From positions 1 through 64,000 of the forward strand of contig JANQGQ010000038.1 in the NCBI GenBank assembly GCA_028277185.1: a DNA stretch of 64,000 nucleotides, in the 5' to 3' direction. Origin of the DNA: Woeseiaceae bacterium (GTDB lineage Bacteria; Pseudomonadota; Gammaproteobacteria; Steroidobacterales; Woeseiaceae). The notes beneath the pieces are model-generated. The model saw only the letters and a list, made by a program, of their open reading frames with translations, did not search any database and had not been told where the DNA came from. Every line of letters begins with the position of its first letter. Position 1 is the first letter of the stretch. A program made the position numbers and the translations under genes. Shown here one piece after another: positions 1 through 9,505 of this stretch.

Positions 1-1
1 C

Positions 2-1291
2 AAAGGCAACGAGCCGGAGAACGCGGAGGTCGGCAGCTACGGCGGCGACAAGCTGCTGATCGTTGCGTCCGAGCGTTCCAGCGTGCTGTTCGTCTACGAC
101 GTCAACGATCCCGTCGCGCCGGTCCTGAAGCAGGTCCTGCCCGCGGGCACGGCGCCAGAAGGCATCTTCGCGGTGACTTCACGCAACCTGCTCGTGGCCG
201 CGAGCGAAGAAGATTCGCGCGACGATCAGATTCGCTCCGTGGTGAACGTCTATCGTTACGAACTCGCGACTCCGACCTATCCGTCGCTCGTGTCGGCCGA
301 TCGGCCGGACGGCACGCCGATTCCCTGGGGCGCCCTGTCAGGTCTGGCGGCCGATCTCAACGATGCGACGAAGCTCTATGCCGTCGAGGACAGCTTCTAC
401 GGGCAGAACCGCATTTTCGGTATCGACGTCAGCAAGTTCCCGGCGGAGCTGAGCGAGGAGATCACGATCACCGACGAGAACGACGTTTTCGCGGCCATCC
501 CGGCCGTCGCGCTCGCGGATACCGGAGTCGACGACGACGATCCCACGCGTCTCGAGGTGTTCGACGAGGCCGATCTCGATCTGCTGATCAACGACGACAA
601 GACGGTCAACATCGATCCCGAAGGCATTGCCGTTGCCACGGCGGGCGGCTTCTGGGTTGCATCGGAAGGTTCCGGCACGATCGGCGAGGCCGATCGCCCG
701 ATCAACAGCCTGAACTTCATCTTCAAGACCGACGCGGCCGGCGTCATCGAGACGGTCGTGACCCTGCCCGACGCTCTCAACGCGCAGCAGCGGCGCTTCG
801 GTTTCGAAGGTATCGCCGAATACAACGGCGCGGCCTACGTTGCGTTCCAGCGCGAGTGGCCGCTTGCCGGCGACACGGACTCTGCGCGCATCGGCGTCTA
901 TACGCTTGCGGACGAGTCGTGGATCTTCCTCAACTACCCGCTCGACGCCGTGGAGTCGCAGGACGGCGGCTGGGTAGGTCTGTCGGACATCACGTCGCTC
1001 GGTAACGGCGAGTTCCTGATCGTGGAGCGCGACAACAAGGCGGGCCCGGACGCGGCCGTCAAGCGCCTGTATCGCATCGACGTCACGGGCCTCGTCGACG
1101 GCGATGCGCTCACGAAGACGCTGGTCCGCGACGTCCTGCCCGATCTCACCGCGACCGGCGGCCTCGTCGTCGACAAGGTGGAGGGCGCTGCGGTTACGCT
1201 CGGCGGCGACGTCTGGATCGTCAACGACAACGACGGGGTCGACGACAGCAACGGCGAGACCCGCCTGATCAATCTCGGCCCTATTCTCTGA
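2..1291 (+). CDS. Phytase-like / esterase-like secreted protein, 3' part
   Basis: The frame is open to the left edge, so the N-terminus is missing; the first visible residues (GNEPENAEVGSYGGDK) continue into a beta-propeller-like segment (LLIVASERSSVLFVYDV, then TAPEGI). The second half has features typical of the 'esterase-like activity of phytase' family: DPEGIAV near the middle, FGFEGIAEY, FLIVERDN and a final DVWIVNDND. Such proteins are usually exported and often fused to choice-of-anchor or alkaline-phosphatase-like repeats; that is family knowledge, and the substrate is unknown here. A strong hairpin follows the stop. What lies upstream is outside the window. Confidence 0.7.
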   Translation, partial: KGNEPENAEVGSYGGDKLLIVASERSSVLFVYDVNDPVAPVLKQVLPAGTAPEGIFAVTSRNLLVAASEEDSRDDQIRSVVNVYRYELATPTYPSLVSADRPDGTPIPWGALSGLAADLNDATKLYAVEDSFYGQNRIFGIDVSKFPAELSEEITITDENDVFAAIPAVALADTGVDDDDPTRLEVFDEADLDLLINDDKTVNIDPEGIAVATAGGFWVASEGSGTIGEADRPINSLNFIFKTDAAGVIETVVTLPDALNAQQRRFGFEGIAEYNGAAYVAFQREWPLAGDTDSARIGVYTLADESWIFLNYPLDAVESQDGGWVGLSDITSLGNGEFLIVERDNKAGPDAAVKRLYRIDVTGLVDGDALTKTLVRDVLPDLTATGGLVVDKVEGAAVTLGGDVWIVNDNDGVDDSNGETRLINLGPIL

Positions 1292-1315
1292 CGCCGGGCA
1301 GCTCAGGAAGACAGC

Positions 1316-1348
1316 GGAAGGGCCGGCAGCAGCCGGCCCTTTCCGTTT
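1316..1348 (+). terminator. Probable intrinsic terminator after the phytase-like gene
   Basis: AAGGGCCGGC (1318-1327), loop AGCA, GCCGGCCCTT (1332-1341) form a perfect 10-bp stem, extendable by two pairs, followed by a short T-containing tail. It sits 25 bases after the stop codon. Confidence 0.6.
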
Positions 1349-1429
1349 GGTCATAACATTCCCGGCACCGCTGTGTGTCCCGGCGCTTCTGCGCTACGAT
1401 ACCGTCGTGTCTCGCCTGCGGTGGAAGCT

Positions 1430-2095
1430 ATGTTCTCGTCGCGACTGTGTGCGTTTACGTTACTGGTGCCAATGCTGTTGCTTGCTCAAGGCTGCGTGGC
1501 GCCGTCCGCTGCCACGGCCCCCGCGCTGAGCTATGAGGGACTGACGCCCGCCACCTCACGGCGTTTCGACAGTGCCGAATTCCGGCCCGGCGTGGATTTC
1601 ACCCGCTACAGCGCCGTTCAGATCGGCGATCCGGATCTGGAGTTCCGGACGCCCGACGCCGGCTCCGGCGAATTTCCGCTGAGCGCCGATCAGAAACGCC
1701 GCTTCCACGACATGCTGGCAGCTGCGTTTGCAGACGAGTTTGCGGACCAGGAAAGCGTTGCCGTCGTCGATCACGCGGGTGCCGAGGTGTTGACGCTGGA
1801 CGTGCGCGTACTCGATATCCGGGCGACGGTCCCGCCGCGGACGGTCGGCCGGGTCGGGCGCGGCGTAATCGCGCTCGAAGCAAGCGGCAGCGTGACGCTC
1901 GTGATCGAAGTCAGAGATTCCGTATCCGGCGAGATTCTCGCCCGCGGTGTCGAGGCCCGCGAGGTCGGCGGGGCGGCCATGCGCCGCGGCCAGACGATGA
2001 TTACGCGGTGGGAGGACGTCGATGCGCTCTGCGACCGTTGGGCCGCCGCGTCGCGGACCGGGCTCGAGGCGCTGATTGCCTACGACGGCAGCTAG
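1430..2095 (+). CDS. DUF3313-type outer-membrane lipoprotein
   Basis: A 221-residue protein starting MFSSRLCAFTLLVPMLLLAQGC, a lipoprotein signal with lipobox LAQG/C at about residue 22; this is why I start at 1430 and not at the upstream ATG 1373. The mature part (RPGVDFTRYSAVQIGDPDLEF, then a DQKRRFHDMLAAAF segment, then VLTLDVRVLDI) resembles DUF3313 proteins, a lipoprotein family of unknown function with a C-terminal pseudo-repeat fold. It converges with the lipoprotein gene on the other strand; stops are 7 bases apart. Confidence 0.65.
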   Translation: MFSSRLCAFTLLVPMLLLAQGCVAPSAATAPALSYEGLTPATSRRFDSAEFRPGVDFTRYSAVQIGDPDLEFRTPDAGSGEFPLSADQKRRFHDMLAAAFADEFADQESVAVVDHAGAEVLTLDVRVLDIRATVPPRTVGRVGRGVIALEASGSVTLVIEVRDSVSGEILARGVEAREVGGAAMRRGQTMITRWEDVDALCDRWAAASRTGLEALIAYDGS

Positions 2096-2102
2096 ACGGC
2101 CT

Positions 2103-2939
2103 TCAACGCTCGTTCGGCGATTTGCGGCTCAACGCGCAGAGGCCGAGCGCGAGAAGAACGAGCAGAAAGATCATCCCGGTGCTGCCGCCGCCGCCGTTCT
2201 GCCAGTTGATCGCGGCAACGGCCTCGCCTTCGCGAACGCGTTCCTCGAACGCGCCCAGCTCGGCGTCGAGGTTGGCGATCATGTCGGCGTTCGCCGCCGC
2301 GATGCTCTCGCTCTTGAGCATGCGCTGATCGCGAGCGCTGTCGAACAGCGTCGCATTACGCTGCTGGCTGTGCACGCCCGGCGCACGGAACAGGAGCTTT
2401 GCCGACCCGACATCGAAGACGGCCGTGTCGATCAGCGTATGGACTTCGTTGGAGTTGCCCTTGATCAGCGCGGTGCCGACGATCGTCCAGTAGAGCAGCG
2501 CCGATTCGCGCTCGCTCGCAAAGGTGATCTGGTCGTAGGACACGAGCGCCATTACATCGATGCCGTGCATCGCCGCAACCTGCTGCATGCCGACCACGCC
2601 GCGCGCCGTCTTAAGGTACTGCTCCGGAATCGTTTCGATAGAGCGGACGTATTCGCGATCGCGAAAGGCCTCGGCGACCTGGTCGAGCAGCAGCTCCTTC
2701 TCGCCGGCGGAGAACTCGCTCTGGCCCCGGCCCGGCACGAATGCGATGCCCACCCGGAGCGGGAGGTCGAGTACCGGCAGCGTCGGGTCGGCTGCCGCGG
2801 GAATCTCGCCGTTCGGATAGAGGTAGTCGACGAGGCTGCTCGACTCGCCGCTCCGCCTGGTCTCGCTACTCCCGAAGAGTGTCGAGCAGCCGCCGGCAAG
2901 CGGGAGTATCAGGATCACCATGAGCGTAACGCGTCGCAT
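2103..2939 (-). CDS. Rhombotail-type lipoprotein with GlyGly-CTERM-like tail
   Basis: The 278-residue product begins MRRVTLMVILILPLAGGCSTLFG (lipobox LAGG/C) after a perfect GGAGG ribosome site (complement of 2945-2949), which decides the start. The body predicts a soluble lipoprotein (VGIAFVPGRGQSEFSAGEKELLLDQVAEAF). The C-terminus is NGGGGSTGMIFLLVLLALGLCALSRK: a Gly-rich stretch, one membrane helix and basic residues, the arrangement of GlyGly-CTERM substrates of rhombosortase. That it belongs to the 'rhombotail lipoprotein' family is my recognition from the combination of lipobox and tail. A processing rhombosortase is not in this window. Confidence 0.7.
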   Translation of the reverse strand: MRRVTLMVILILPLAGGCSTLFGSSETRRSGESSSLVDYLYPNGEIPAAADPTLPVLDLPLRVGIAFVPGRGQSEFSAGEKELLLDQVAEAFRDREYVRSIETIPEQYLKTARGVVGMQQVAAMHGIDVMALVSYDQITFASERESALLYWTIVGTALIKGNSNEVHTLIDTAVFDVGSAKLLFRAPGVHSQQRNATLFDSARDQRMLKSESIAAANADMIANLDAELGAFEERVREGEAVAAINWQNGGGGSTGMIFLLVLLALGLCALSRKSPNER

Positions 2940-3073
2940 GTCGCACCTCCGTTGTTCCGCGGGCAGCTTCCGCCTCGGGGTCGGATGGCGCAACGAATTT
3001 CGAAAAAGTTGCAAGAGGCGCGCTTTTTGGTATCGAATAACGCTACTTCTCGGTATTTCAGAGACTTACAGCA

Positions 3074-3838
3074 ATGACTCAGGCGCAACACCTCGTGACC
3101 GAGCTCAAGAACGCGCTCAAGGAAGCGGGGAAGACGTATCGCGACCTGGCGGAGCATCTCGATCTCAGCGAAGCCAGCGTCAAGCGCATGTTCAGCCAGC
3201 AGGGCTTCTCGCTGGCGCGGATGGAGCAGGTACTCGGCTGGCTCGGCCTCGATTTCGCCGATCTCGTGGAGCGGGCGCGCTCGCGGCGCGAGCTGCTCAG
3301 GGAGCTGACGCCGGAGCAGGAAGCGGCGCTGGTCGGCGACCCGGATTTCTTCGTCATCACGTTCCTCGTCCTGAACCGCTGGGCCATCGAGGAAATCGTC
3401 GAGGAGTACCGCTTCACGGAGAAGCAGGTGGAGAAGGCGCTCCTGAGGCTGAACCGCCTTCAGATCATCGAACTCCTGCCGTTCAATCGCTATCGTCTCC
3501 TGACGTCGCGGAACTTCGCCTGGCGACGCGACGGCAGCGTCAGCGCGTTCTTCAAAGCGCACGTCATGCCCGAGTTTTTTGCCAGCCATTTCAACGGGCC
3601 GGGCGAGGAGCTTGCGATTCTCGGCGGCATGTTGTCGGCGTCGAGCATCGCTGCAATGCAGGAGGGCGTAGCAAGGCTTGCCGCGCAATTTGCCGATCTC
3701 GCGAATCACGATGCGCGCCTGCCGCTCGAGGAGAAGACCGGCTGTAGCGCCGTGCTCGCGTTTCGGCCGATCGAGTACTCGATGTTCGTCGAGCGGCGTC
3801 GAGGCGATAAGCCGCCGCGACGGCTGCGTCTGGAATAG
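3074..3838 (+). CDS. XRE-family transcriptional regulator
   Basis: A 254-residue protein with an N-terminal Cro/C1-type helix-turn-helix at about residues 8-65 (YRDLAEHLDLSEASVKRMF, followed by MEQVLGWLGLDFADLVE). The remaining ~190 residues have no domain I recognise; a second winged-helix-like segment (IEEIVEEYRFTEKQVEKALLRL, residues ~110-135) may help sense a signal or bind DNA. The start has no strong ribosome site. The next gene begins 10 bases after its stop, with TAGGAG overlapping the stop as its ribosome site, so the two are probably co-transcribed. Confidence 0.75.
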   Translation: MTQAQHLVTELKNALKEAGKTYRDLAEHLDLSEASVKRMFSQQGFSLARMEQVLGWLGLDFADLVERARSRRELLRELTPEQEAALVGDPDFFVITFLVLNRWAIEEIVEEYRFTEKQVEKALLRLNRLQIIELLPFNRYRLLTSRNFAWRRDGSVSAFFKAHVMPEFFASHFNGPGEELAILGGMLSASSIAAMQEGVARLAAQFADLANHDARLPLEEKTGCSAVLAFRPIEYSMFVERRRGDKPPRRLRLE

Positions 3839-3848
3839 GAGCGATACC

Positions 3849-5210
3849 GTGCTGAGGTTTCCGGGTGCGAAGCTCTCGCCCGCGAAGATCGAGGCGCTCG
3901 AGCGGAGCCTCGACGAGGCGCTCGGTGCCGACGACCCCGAGCGGGCCTGGCGTTGCGTCAAGCCGCTGCTCCGCGCGCAGAAGCGAGACGCGGAACTGGC
4001 GGCGCGGCTCGTCGAGCGCGTCGATCGCCAGGCCTTCGACCCCGATCGCGGTCTCGACCTGCTCAAGGCCGTGTTCGCGGCACACGCGGAGGACGCGGAG
4101 CTCGTGGCGTCGATCGGCGCTGCGACCGAGGGCGCCCGCGATATCGACCAGCTCAATCTCGCGGCGCCCGACGATCCGTTCTTCGCCGAACTCGTCGCGA
4201 CGCTCGAGCGCCTGGCAAGCGACACCGACGACCCGAAACGCGAGATCGGGCTTCTGAACGGCCTCGCTGTCGCCGCCCGGATGATGGCGCGGCAGCGGGA
4301 CGGCGTCGCGGAGCGCGCGTACCGGCGTCTGACCGAGCTGTCGCCGCAACAGAGCTCCGCGCACTACAACTACGGGCTGTGGCTCAAGACCCGCGGCCGC
4401 TTTCGCGAGGGCATGGAGGCCAATCAGCGCGCGATCGCGCTCGCGAAGGAAGCGCACGAAGCCTACGACTGGAACCTGGGAATCTGCGCGACCGGCGCCG
4501 GCGAGGGCAGTGTGGCGCTGGCGGTCTGGAAACGCCTCGGCCAGAAGGTCGCGATCGGGCGCTTCGAGCTTCCGGATGGCGGCTATCCCGAGTGCAAGCT
4601 TCGTCTCGCCGAGCGGCCACTGGCCGAGCGCAGTCCCGGCGACGACGATCCCGGCCTCGAAGAGACGATCTGGATCGAGCGCCTGAGCCCGTGCCACGGC
4701 ATCGTGCGCAGCGTCCTCTACCACAAGCTCGGCGTCGACTACGGCGACGCGGTCCTGATCGACGGCGCGCCGATCACCTACCACAAGTACGGGGACAGCG
4801 AGGTCCCGGTGTTTCCCCACCTCGCGACGCTTCACCGCGGCGGCTACCGGTTTTTCGACTTCGCGGGTACTCAGGAGACCGAGCGGCAGCTCGAGAGCGC
4901 GAGCCGCGACCTGCCGGCCGGCGCGTTGCTGTATTCACACACCGAGCGCTTTCAGACGCTTTGCGCAAGCTGCTGGCGCGATCCGGATGTCGATCATGCC
5001 GAGCACGATGCCGAAGAGCATCACGTCGTGACGGGGCGTATCGCGATCGCGCCGGAGCTCGACATCGGGGAGGTGCTGACCGCCATCGATGCCGCGGTCG
5101 CAAGCCTCGATCCGTGCCGGCTGTTCGCCCCCGATCTGGCGCGGGCGGCCGGTCAGGAAGAGCGGGCACGCTTCGAGCAGCGGCGCTTCGACATGCTTCG
5201 CGCCGGCTGA
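3849..5210 (+). CDS. TPR-containing hypothetical protein
   Basis: Start GTG at 3849 is chosen because AGGAG (overlapping the preceding stop) sits correctly before it. The 453-residue product has TPR-like helices at roughly residues 20-100 and 150-200 (SAHYNYGLWLKTRGRFREGMEANQRAIALAKEAHEAYDWNLG). The C-terminal half (RLSPCHGIVRSVLYHKLGVDYGDAVLIDGAP) is a conserved-looking domain I cannot name, with HTERFQTLCASC and a terminal ELDIGEVLTAIDAAVASLDPC. No signal peptide is visible, so it is probably cytoplasmic. Co-transcribed with the upstream HTH regulator. Function unknown. Confidence 0.6.
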   Translation: MLRFPGAKLSPAKIEALERSLDEALGADDPERAWRCVKPLLRAQKRDAELAARLVERVDRQAFDPDRGLDLLKAVFAAHAEDAELVASIGAATEGARDIDQLNLAAPDDPFFAELVATLERLASDTDDPKREIGLLNGLAVAARMMARQRDGVAERAYRRLTELSPQQSSAHYNYGLWLKTRGRFREGMEANQRAIALAKEAHEAYDWNLGICATGAGEGSVALAVWKRLGQKVAIGRFELPDGGYPECKLRLAERPLAERSPGDDDPGLEETIWIERLSPCHGIVRSVLYHKLGVDYGDAVLIDGAPITYHKYGDSEVPVFPHLATLHRGGYRFFDFAGTQETERQLESASRDLPAGALLYSHTERFQTLCASCWRDPDVDHAEHDAEEHHVVTGRIAIAPELDIGEVLTAIDAAVASLDPCRLFAPDLARAAGQEERARFEQRRFDMLRAG

Positions 5211-5220
5211 AGCGCGCGCG

Positions 5221-6216
5221 TCAGGCTTGTTTGCCGTACCAGGCTGGCAGGCTCAGTCCCTTGGACTCGAGGAACTCGCGATTGAACAAGCGCTCCTGAT
5301 AGCGGATTCCCGAGTCGCAGAGGATCGTCACGATCGTGTGTCCGGGGCCGAGCTCCCGCGCGAGGCGCATCGCGCCCGCGACGTTGATGCCGCTCGAACC
5401 GCCCAGGACGAGGCCCTCGCGCCCGATCATTTCGTAGACCAGCGGGATCGCCTCGGTGTCGGGTATCTGATAGCTGACGTCGACCGGGGTGTCCGCGAAG
5501 TTTGCCGTGATCCGGCTGTTGCCGATGCCTTCGGAGATCGAGCTGCCGACGATGCGGATCTCGCCTTCCGCAAAGTAGTTATGCAGCCCGGAGCCCTCCG
5601 GGTCGGCAAGCCCGATGCGGACGTCGGGCTGCCGCGACTTGAGCGCGCGCGCGACGCCGCCGAGCGTACCGCCAGTGCCCACGGCGCAGATGAAGCCGTC
5701 GACCCTGCCCTCGGTCTGTTCCCAGATCTCCGGTCCGGTCGTGACTTCATGGAAAGCGCGGTTGTCGGTGTTTTCGAACTGATTGGCCCAGAAGCCGCCG
5801 AGCTCCCCGGCGAGCCGCCCGGACGTGTGAACGAAATGCTCAGGATTCTTGTAGGGCACGGCGGGGATGAGGCGGAGCTCGGCGCCGTAGGCTTTGAGCG
5901 TGTCGATCTTCTCGCGGCTCTGGTTTTCCGGCATCACGATGACGGTCCGGTGGCCGAGCGCGCTGCCGACCATCGCCAGTCCAATGCCGGTATTGCCGGC
6001 CGTGCCCTCGACGATCACGTCGCCGGGTGCGAGGCGGCCGGACTCACGCGCCGCGAGGATCATCCCGAGCGCGGCGCGGTCTTTGACCGAGCCACCCGGG
6101 TTCATGAATTCCGCCTTGCCGAGAATCTCGCAGCCGGTGGCTTCGGAGGCGGCGTTGAGGCGAACGAGCGGCGTGTTGCCGATCAGGTCGATGAGCTGGT
6201 GCTGCCGGTCGGTCAT
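5221..6216 (-). CDS. Cysteine synthase family PLP-dependent enzyme
   Basis: A 331-residue fold-type II PLP enzyme. PGGSVKDR near residue 45 carries the Schiff-base Lys, EGTAGNTGIGLA the substrate loop, GTGGT the phosphate-binding loop, and LCDSGIRYQERLFN is the C-terminal signature shared by O-acetylserine sulfhydrylases. It likely makes L-cysteine from O-acetylserine and sulfide, or a related beta-replacement. The loop reads EGTAGNTG instead of the CysK/CysM TSGNTG, so substrate identity (O-acetylserine, O-phosphoserine or homocysteine) is open. The start ATG at 6216 begins MTDRQHQLIDLIGNTPLV, the usual family N-terminus. Convergent with the TPR gene. Confidence 0.8.
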   Translation of the reverse strand: MTDRQHQLIDLIGNTPLVRLNAASEATGCEILGKAEFMNPGGSVKDRAALGMILAARESGRLAPGDVIVEGTAGNTGIGLAMVGSALGHRTVIVMPENQSREKIDTLKAYGAELRLIPAVPYKNPEHFVHTSGRLAGELGGFWANQFENTDNRAFHEVTTGPEIWEQTEGRVDGFICAVGTGGTLGGVARALKSRQPDVRIGLADPEGSGLHNYFAEGEIRIVGSSISEGIGNSRITANFADTPVDVSYQIPDTEAIPLVYEMIGREGLVLGGSSGINVAGAMRLARELGPGHTIVTILCDSGIRYQERLFNREFLESKGLSLPAWYGKQA

Positions 6217-6343
6217 GGCCAGGCCTGCGTCGAAACGGCGCGATGATAGCAGGCGCCGCGGCGCGAAACCTGCCGCCGGGCAGGCGCTTAGCAAAACCGG
6301 CGGCGCGGTACTTCCGACCCGCGCCGCCGATCCCCCCTGCCGC

Positions 6344-8782
6344 CTACTCGTAGCGCAGCGCCAGCACCGGCCGCGACGTCGCGGCTCGCCCGGCCTGCGT
6401 TGCAATCGTCAGCCAGGCCGCGGCCAGCGCGGCGAATCCCGCCGCCACGAACAGCCAGGCCCACTCGGCGAACGGTGCCTGGTACGCGAAGCGCGTCAGC
6501 CACCGGCTCATGAAGTACCAGGCGACGGGCCAGGCGATCAGGTTGGCGAACAGCACGAGCTTCGTGAAGTCGGACGTCAGCAGCCAGACGATGTCCCTGA
6601 CCGAGGCGCCCATGACCTTGCGGATGCCGATCTCCTTGGTCCGCCGCTCCGTCGTGAAGGAGGCAAGGCCGAAGAGCCCGAGGGTCGCGACAAACACCGC
6701 GAACGCCGAAAACATCGCGAACATCTTCGCCTGCCTCGCTTCCGCGCGATAGCGGCCGTCGAAGCTGTCGTCGAGAAAGAACCAGTTCAACGGCTCATTC
6801 GGCACCAGCCGCTGCCATACGGTCTCGAAGTGTTCGACGGCAGCCGCCGGGTCGCCCGGCGCGATCCGCACGGAGACGTAGCGCGCGTAGCGGGGATTCG
6901 GTTCCGCATAGAGCGTCGCCTTCTTTTCGTCGTGCAGCGACGAGAAGTGGATGTCGGGAATGACGCCGACCACTTCGCGGTCGATGAACAGCGTGAGGGC
7001 GCGGTTCATCGGTTCGCGAACGACTTTGCCCACGGCTTCCTCCGCGCTCCAGCCGAAGCGGCGGGCTGCAGACTCGTTGAGCACGGTCCAGCCTTTGACG
7101 ACCGGATTCTCCTCGGTCGGCGCGGCGATTCGCATCTCGTTCGCCCGGAACGGGCGCCCGGCGAGAAACTCGACCTCGTAGTGTTCGAACCAGTGAGCAT
7201 CCACCTTGATATCCGAAAGCCCGATGCTCGTCTCCCCCGTGAGCTGCTGGCCTTCCGCGATGTAGCCGGAACCGTCGAGGTTCTGCATGCTCGGAACGCG
7301 CGACGAGTAGACCACCGACTGTATGTCCGGATGCTGCTCGAGCTCTACGCGCAGCGGCTCGTAGGTCTCCCACAGGTCGGCAAAGAACGGCAGGGCATGG
7401 ATCAGGTTGCGTTCCTTGCTGAAGCCCAGGTCCATGGTCTTCGCGTAGTGCATCTGCGCCATTACCACGCCGGTCGCAATCAGCAGGGCGATCGACGTCG
7501 CGAACTGAAACACGACCAGCCCGCGGCGGAGCAGGCCCGAGCCGCTGCCGGCGGCGACGCCTTTCAGTACTTCCACCGGGCGAAACTGCGACAGGAAGAA
7601 GGCCGGATAGCTGCCGGCGAACAGACCGACGACGAGCGTTCCGGCCAGCAGGATCAGCAGTGTCGTCGGGTCCGCAAGCGAGAACGTCAGAGGCTTCTCC
7701 AGAAAAGCGGCGAACGCCGGCAGGCTCAGCTCGACGATCGCGACGGCCAGCAGCATCGCGATGGCGGTCAGGAGAATCGACTCGCCGAGGAACTGGGCTG
7801 TCACCTGTCCGCGCGTGGCGCCGACGACTTTGCGAATCCCGACCTCCCTTGCCCGCTGCGTCGAGCGGGCCGTCGTCAGGTTCATGAAGTTCACGCAGGC
7901 GATCAGCAGCACGACGAAGGCGACCGCGGAGAAGGTGTAGACCACCGCGAGGCTGCCATTGGGTCGCCACTCCGCGTCGCGATTGGAGGTGAGATGAATG
8001 TCGGTCAGCGCCTGCAGGCCCAGCGCGGTGCCCCCCGGCGCGTTTTCGCCGCGGTGCTTGATCAGAAAACTCTCGAAGCGCGACTCGAGATCGGCCGGAT
8101 CGTAGCCCGGGGGCAGCCGCAGGTAGGTGAAGTAGTTGTTGCTGCCCCAGCTCTGGAGCGCGTCCGGCCCCATCATGACCGGCACCATCTGAATCGATCC
8201 CACGACTTCGAACGCCATGTGCGTGTTGTCGGGGAGATCCCGGAAAATGCCCGTGACGGTCGCGTCGATCTGACCCATGATGCTGAGCGTCTGTCCCAAC
8301 GGGTCCTCGCTGCCGAAGTAGCGGTGTGCGGCTCGCTCCGATAGCACGATGTTCGTGGGTACCGCCAGGGCCGTCTCGCGGTCGCCCGCGACGAATTCCA
8401 GATCGAAGAACTCGAACAGGTTTTCGTCCGCGACGACCATGTTTTCCTCGAAGAGCGACACGTCGCCGCGGCTGAGCGACATGCCGATGGCCTGCAGCGC
8501 CCGCGTCATGTCCTCGATCTCGTCGAAATCCTCGGCAAGCAGCGGGCCGATCGGCGGAGCGATCCGAACGAGCCTGAGGTCGTTGCTGAAGAAGTCGCGC
8601 GTCACACGGTAGACGCGATCGGCGTCTTTCCAGTGCTTGTCGTACGACAGCTCGTAGTTGACGAACACCGAAATGACGACGCAGCAGGCCAGGCCGATTG
8701 CGAGGCCGACGATGTTGATCGCGCTGAACAGCGGGTTGCCGACGATGTTCCTTAAGGCGATCGTGAGATAGTTACGAAACAT
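6344..8782 (-). CDS. MacB/FtsX-type ABC transporter permease
   Basis: An 812-residue permease with two MacB periplasmic-domain plus FtsX-domain halves. It starts MFRNYLTIALRNIVGNPLFSAINIVGLAIGLACC with the first membrane helix at about residues 18-42; a large periplasmic domain follows, then a helix cluster around FVVLLIACVNFMNLTTARS with the REVGIRKVVGA motif, and a second periplasmic domain and helix cluster with TKEIGIRKVMGAS near the C-terminus. The duplicated 'EIGIRKVMGA' signature is diagnostic. The start overlaps the ATPase gene by 11 bases. With the adaptor it should form a tripartite exporter. The substrate (peptide, antibiotic, lipoprotein) is not readable. Confidence 0.88.
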   Translation of the reverse strand: MFRNYLTIALRNIVGNPLFSAINIVGLAIGLACCVVISVFVNYELSYDKHWKDADRVYRVTRDFFSNDLRLVRIAPPIGPLLAEDFDEIEDMTRALQAIGMSLSRGDVSLFEENMVVADENLFEFFDLEFVAGDRETALAVPTNIVLSERAAHRYFGSEDPLGQTLSIMGQIDATVTGIFRDLPDNTHMAFEVVGSIQMVPVMMGPDALQSWGSNNYFTYLRLPPGYDPADLESRFESFLIKHRGENAPGGTALGLQALTDIHLTSNRDAEWRPNGSLAVVYTFSAVAFVVLLIACVNFMNLTTARSTQRAREVGIRKVVGATRGQVTAQFLGESILLTAIAMLLAVAIVELSLPAFAAFLEKPLTFSLADPTTLLILLAGTLVVGLFAGSYPAFFLSQFRPVEVLKGVAAGSGSGLLRRGLVVFQFATSIALLIATGVVMAQMHYAKTMDLGFSKERNLIHALPFFADLWETYEPLRVELEQHPDIQSVVYSSRVPSMQNLDGSGYIAEGQQLTGETSIGLSDIKVDAHWFEHYEVEFLAGRPFRANEMRIAAPTEENPVVKGWTVLNESAARRFGWSAEEAVGKVVREPMNRALTLFIDREVVGVIPDIHFSSLHDEKKATLYAEPNPRYARYVSVRIAPGDPAAAVEHFETVWQRLVPNEPLNWFFLDDSFDGRYRAEARQAKMFAMFSAFAVFVATLGLFGLASFTTERRTKEIGIRKVMGASVRDIVWLLTSDFTKLVLFANLIAWPVAWYFMSRWLTRFAYQAPFAEWAWLFVAAGFAALAAAWLTIATQAGRAATSRPVLALRYE

Positions 8783-9482
8783 GACGCGCCTCGCTGCCCG
8801 TTGCCATGCTGACGACGTTTTCGGAGAGAATCCTGCCGTCGAGCATGTTGACGGTTCGGCTGGCGTGGTCCGCGTGGCTCTGGTCATGCGTCACCATGAC
8901 GATGGTCGTGCCCTCTTCGTTGAGGGCGCTCATCAGGTTCAGGACTTCCTCGCCGTTTGCGCTGTCCAGGTTACCGGTCGGCTCGTCCGCGAGGATGAGT
9001 TCCGGCCGGCTGACGACGGCCCGCGCCACGGCGACACGCTGCTGCTGGCCGCCGGAAAGCTGCGGCGGCCGGTGATCGGCGCGGTGCGCGATGCCGACGC
9101 GCTCCATCACTTCGTCGACGCGCCGCCGGCGCTCACTGCCGGCGGACTTCTGATAAAGGAGCGGCAGCTCGACGTTTTCCCGAACTGACAGCTCGTCGAT
9201 CAGGTTGAAGCTCTGAAAGATGAAGCCGATGTGCGCCTTGCGGACATCGGCGAGCTCGCGCTCGGACTTGCCCGACACGACGCTGTCGAGAAAGCGATAG
9301 CGGCCGTCCGTCGGAGTATCGAGCATGCCCATGACGTTCAGCAGCGTGGATTTGCCGCAGCCCGACGGGCCCATCACGGCAATGAACTCGCCGGCCGCGA
9401 TCTCGAGGTTGATGCCGTCCAGCGCGGTCGTTTCGACGTTGCTGGTCCGGTAGGTCTTCGTCAGGTCGTGCATTTCGATCAT
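8772..9482 (-). CDS. MacB/LolD-type ABC transporter ATP-binding protein
   Basis: 236 residues with Walker A GPSGCGKST (38-46), Q-loop FIFQSFNL, signature LSGGQ (142-146), Walker B LILADEP (162-168) and H-loop VTHD. This is the stand-alone ATPase of the permease encoded next to it, overlapping by 11 bases. Belongs to the MacB/LolD/FtsE subfamily, which powers periplasmic conformational work rather than classic transport (family knowledge). The second gene of the operon behind the sigma-54 promoter at 10798-10813. Confidence 0.9.
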   Translation of the reverse strand: MIEMHDLTKTYRTSNVETTALDGINLEIAAGEFIAVMGPSGCGKSTLLNVMGMLDTPTDGRYRFLDSVVSGKSERELADVRKAHIGFIFQSFNLIDELSVRENVELPLLYQKSAGSERRRRVDEVMERVGIAHRADHRPPQLSGGQQQRVAVARAVVSRPELILADEPTGNLDSANGEEVLNLMSALNEEGTTIVMVTHDQSHADHASRTVNMLDGRILSENVVSMATGSEARHVS

Positions 9483-9505
9483 GGTGTATCCCCTCGGATT
9501 TCAAA

